In this document: positions 58,010-64,000 of the stretch, in pieces | Layout of the letters: each line of letters begins with the position of its first letter | How positions within the stretch are numbered: the stretch's first letter is position 1 | Origin: Phlegmacium glaucopus | Taxonomy: Eukaryota > Basidiomycota > Agaricomycetes > Agaricales > Cortinariaceae | Direction of reading: 5' to 3' | Assembly (NCBI GenBank): GCA_015039465.1 | Contig: MU130361.1 | Location: 451,212-515,211, forward strand | DNA length: 64,000 bases | The notes under the pieces: generated by a model | What the model saw: the letters and a program-made list of their open reading frames with translations, nothing else | Databases searched by the model: none | Told to the model about the DNA's origin: nothing | Position numbers and translations under genes: made by a program

Positions 58010-58355
58010 GATGGGCTCCTTGTTCAGGTTATTTAATTCTAGGTTCTTATAGGAAAAGAACCAAGCTAGTAGTAGTAGTTGAGTACTCTTGTGAGCCGAA
58101 AAAGTTAAATTTACGGGAGTTCTGGGAAGTGATGAAATAGTAATGATGTTTGTGAATTATCCAAGGATATTGGGGGGTTTATATAGAGCTCAGCAAGTCA
58201 TTATCTGTGAGTGTGGCGGCACCGTAAAAATCAAAGGGAGTCACATGATTTATATATCGTTCTGAGATCAACGCAGAAGCTAAGTACTCGCATTGCGCAA
58301 TAATCCTTCTTTGGAACGAATTTAGTCCCTCTACATAGGACAACAATTTTAGGAA
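58010..58355. promoter_or_regulatory. Divergent promoter region
   Basis: 346 bp separate the divergent start codons of the F-box/WD40 (-) and Miro (+) genes. It contains TTTATATAGAGC near 58180. No specific factor site is claimed. Confidence 0.5.
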
Positions 58356-61046
<2,691 letters not shown>

Positions 61047-61222
61047 TATCCTAGATGAGCGTGTGAAATTAGAGATTCGAAGCCGAAAGCCGACGTGTAA
61101 GATCCGAATCTGAGGCATGGCGAATGAACAATGACTTGTAAACAGGAACCTTTTCTAAGTCCTTGAGCTCATAATCTATCACATAGCGTTGCTCTCTTTA
61201 CCAGACTGTCAAATATCAAACC
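61047..61222. other. Short intergenic
   Basis: 176 bp between Miro and the VWA gene, both on the plus strand. Should contain the Miro terminator and VWA promoter. Confidence 0.5.
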
Positions 61223-62967
61223 ATGGATGAAGATATGAGTATGGATCCAGGCTCCGGCCTTCAACCAGCCTTCGAAGAACAACCGCGGCAGCAAGTCTTC
61301 AATGCACAGATGAACATTGGAGATCCGGGTCGAAAGCAATTGCAAGTTGCCTTCTTTATCACTGACCGTATCGCTGATGACCCAACTGGTTTACGCAGGG
61401 ATCTAGTCTTCATTCAGGATTGTACAGGTAGTCAAGGCACCTACATATCATCTGCAACTAAGAATATCGAGTCCATCTGTGCCAATATTTTTGAGTCCGG
61501 AAAACTTCAAAGTCCAGAGGATCTCAGAGTAGGACTTGTCGCCTTTCGCGATCATCCACCACAAGACCATACCTACGTTACCAAGAACTTTGGTTTCTCA
61601 TCCGATATCAGCCAGGTCCATAAACACTTATCTGGTTTGTATGCTTCGGGGGGTGGCGATGGACCGGAAGCAGTCACCGCCGCGTTGGCCGAAGCCCTAA
61701 ACATGGATTGGAGGGAGTACGCTAGTAAGATGGTCGTTCTTATCGCCGATGCGCCGCCTCATGGTATCGGCGAATACGGAGACGGTCAGTATTTCCATTT
61801 TCTCATTGTTTTTCACTCAAATGCCTGGCTATCTCTTCAGGATTCGATGAAGGTTCTCCTGATGGTCATGATCCATTGCAATTAGCACGAACGATGGCAA
61901 GCCGCGGAATCACTCTGGCAAGTCTCAGCTGTCAAGAATTTTCCGGTACAAGACCTGCTGACTTTCTCTTAGTTCTTTGTGGCCTGCGAGCCCGCATTGA
62001 GCGGATATTCAGTTAGTCCCCAACCCCTTTCGACCTGTAACAATCGAGTTTTCATAGCTCTCCATTAGTTTGCGACCGATTTTTATGAAGCCATTACCAC
62101 CATCACCTCTGGGCTTATGTTGCCCCTTCTAACAGCCGACCTACTCTCTCATGCTATCGTTGGCAGCGTATTGGAGAATCTAGACATGGAACGTCTCGTA
62201 CGAGAAGTTGGGCATGCAGTTGCACAGCGCATCCTTGGCAATAACGAAAGTGTGGACGATGTTGCTCGAGAACTACACGAAAAACTCCTATTGAGGAACG
62301 AAAGCACGAAGAAAGTCGTCATCGAAAGTATATACAAAGAGTCAGACGAAGCCAAGCATAATGTCGCAGTCTTCACTCAAGCACCCTCGTTGGAGGAAGC
62401 ACGAACGATGCTTAGAAGGGTACAATACCTTTTGACTCACTTATCCATTTGACGGAGCTCAAAGCTTCTTCATTCATTATACAGGTACATGGCACACGAT
62501 TTACAGATAAATACCTAGCAGCCCGGCATGCACTGAACCGGAGTTCATATGCCAGTTATAGCAGCTTTTCCTCGTCGCCAAAAGTCCCGCCATCACCAAA
62601 ATTTGTTGCTCCAGCTTCTCCACCACGAAAAGTCGTCACAGATTTTGCAACCTTTGGGGCACCTAAATCGGCAAGTGTGTTCGGAACGGCAGTGGCATCA
62701 ACACCCTTTTCACTGGCAGGCGGCAAGGCGGCATTTGGCGGCATGCAAAAGGCAGCAGGACGTTCTGCGTTCGATGAAGAAGATGATGATGAAGACGATG
62801 GGAGACAAAAGGTTGAATTGAGGGAAAGTTCAATATCTCTCGATCAGGTTTGTGATTCTTCGTTCCTTTTTCATTCTTTCAATGGATGACTGCTCAATTG
62901 TTGCTTTTTACCCTCGCAGGCCAGAAGAATTGCTATGCAGAGCGCGTGGAGAGGTGCACGCGCCTGA
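61223..62967 (+). CDS. VWA-domain protein
   Basis: Exons 61223-61784, 61841-61917, 61973-62011, 62069-62419, 62485-62847 and 62920-62967 keep phase (479 aa). The von Willebrand factor A domain begins DLVFIQDCTGSQGTYI, whose D-x-T-G-S replaces the usual DxSxS of the MIDAS metal site, and continues LRVGLVAFRDHPP, GGGDGPEAVTAAL and MVVLIADAPPHGIGE. This is the VWA form found in fungal alpha-kinase-related (vwkA-type) proteins, but no kinase domain follows. The C-terminal half is Ser/Pro-rich with an acidic run (DEEDDDEDD) and an Arg-rich end. The second intron is GC-AG (CTG|GCAAGT). Function unknown; protein-protein scaffolding is plausible. Confidence 0.85.
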
Positions 62968-63418
62968 TATTCCGTCTATGCCCATGCATATCTTGTACGA
63001 TTGATTATCCAACTACACCCCTCACTCAGTCAATATTATTACTGACTCCAAGTCGAAAGTCGGGGAGTAAAGATCTGCAGCTAGCACATTTTACATCTAC
63101 TGTAGACATCTCCGTACGAACGTATTTTGTTGACTTCACCTCAAAACAAACCTTGTCCGGTTTTCACCTCCCAAGCATTATCACCCCTTCCTCATTTGTT
63201 TTATGCACTAAACACTTGGATTGCCTTTTCATTTCTGTTTCAGTCTTGTTGTAACATAGCGATTTCTTATTTATGTAAATAAAGGGATCTAATAAATTTT
63301 GAGGGAAAGTGAATTATGGTTGTTTGGGATATATAAAGCTTCCACAGAATCTAGTCTTAATAACTAGTAAACCAGGGACGGAGTTGCGAGAGGTCGCGAG
63401 AGGTATCTGACTCTTATC
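62968..63418. other. Convergent 3' region
   Basis: Contains AATAAA-like GTAAATAAAGGG near 63276. No gene. Confidence 0.45.
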
Positions 63419-64000
63419 CTATTCTGCGTCTGCATGTTTCCGTTTCTTCTTCCGTTTCTTGGGCTCATTTAGGACCTCTGGAACAGTAGAACTGCAGATC
63501 TCTAGTTTTGTCGAGTTTCCTGAGCATTTGGTTTCCAGGGATTTTGAACCATGATTAGACTTCTCCACATCCTTGGCCTGAGCCTTTTCAAGCCTTTTCA
63601 GCCTCTTCTTCTCCTCTTTCTTCCGCCATCTGCGGTCAGCTTGACTCTCGTCCCCTGAAAACGTGTTCCCCTCGATGACACCAATGTCTTCTATCTTTTG
63701 GTCTTTCTGTGAGATTGGGGGGAGTGAGGACTTGCCAAAGGTACGGGAGTTAGCTTCCGTATCCTCAGTATTCTCCCTATGCTTCTCCTTTTCATTCTTT
63801 TCACGTCTTTCAGCCTTCTTTTCTTTCTTCTCCTTTCTCTGTCTCTTTCGCTCTCTCTTCGTCTCCTCATCTTCATCCTCAGTCCCGCTTTCCTTCGTTT
63901 CGCGTGCTTTTCGCTTCGATTTGGAAACCTTGAGATTGACGCGCACATTTTCATCAGCAGTTTGAATTTCCATAATTTCTTCTATTGATACAGTTTTCGC
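63419..64000 (-). CDS. Lysine-rich low-complexity protein, C-terminal part (may run off the edge)
   Basis: The minus-strand frame is open from the window edge to a stop at 63419. An internal ATG at 63973 could be a start, but the upstream codons (AKTVSIEEI) are also open, so the protein may be partial. It is a charged, coiled-coil-prone Lys/Glu/Arg-rich sequence (KRERKRQRKEKKEKKAERRE) ending KKRKKKRKHADAE, a bipartite-type nuclear or nucleolar signal. It resembles tails of ribosome-biogenesis factors, but no domain identifies it. Confidence 0.6.
   Translation of the reverse strand, partial: AKTVSIEEIMEIQTADENVRVNLKVSKSKRKARETKESGTEDEDEETKRERKRQRKEKKEKKAERREKNEKEKHRENTEDTEANSRTFGKSSLPPISQKDQKIEDIGVIEGNTFSGDESQADRRWRKKEEKKRLKRLEKAQAKDVEKSNHGSKSLETKCSGNSTKLEICSSTVPEVLNEPKKRKKKRKHADAE

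Overview
The window is from a filamentous basidiomycete (Agaricomycetes), by gene content. Genes carry many short (about 50-60 bp) introns. The recognisable products are fungal (a Cdc25-type Ras GEF, Gem1/Miro, an F-box/WD40 protein, a duplicated ARID protein, a ZNF511-like zinc-finger protein). The repeats are typical of mushroom-forming fungi (hAT, Helitron/PIF1 helicase pieces, Ty3 gag-protease, Crypton-like tyrosine recombinase, solo LTRs, MITEs). I cannot name the genus from sequence alone.

Layout. 1-15 kb is gene-bearing but peppered with small inverted-repeat elements: ZNF511-like gene (-), tRNA-Asn (+), double-ARID gene (-), a single-pass membrane protein (-), a secreted-type protein (-), and a HotDog thioesterase-like gene (+). 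15-51 kb is a transposon island with no intact host gene that I can support. It holds nested LTR elements, several hAT-type elements (some with 8-bp target duplications still visible), a 3 kb palindrome built on a hAT fragment, a decayed tyrosine recombinase split by an LTR, and fold-back MITEs. 52-64 kb is ordinary, tightly packed euchromatin: Ras GEF (+), F-box/WD40 (-), Miro GTPase (+, divergent from the previous gene), a VWA-domain protein (+), and a lysine-rich protein reaching the right edge (-). The gene models in this right-hand block were assembled exon by exon and keep phase throughout.

The most unusual observation is DNA that is reversed but not complemented. Read backwards 3'->5' without complementing, bases 31493-about 32030 encode a clear PIF1-type helicase C-terminus, while none of the ordinary six frames does. 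Bases 1-766, read the same way, match a repeat found in normal orientation at about 3960-4435. No known inversion or transposition mechanism makes such mirror DNA, so a data or assembly fault is the leading explanation. Two unrelated segments behave this way in one window, and one abuts a 27-base A run. Three other A runs of exactly 25 bases also mark abrupt junctions, so the transposon island should be read with caution about assembly.
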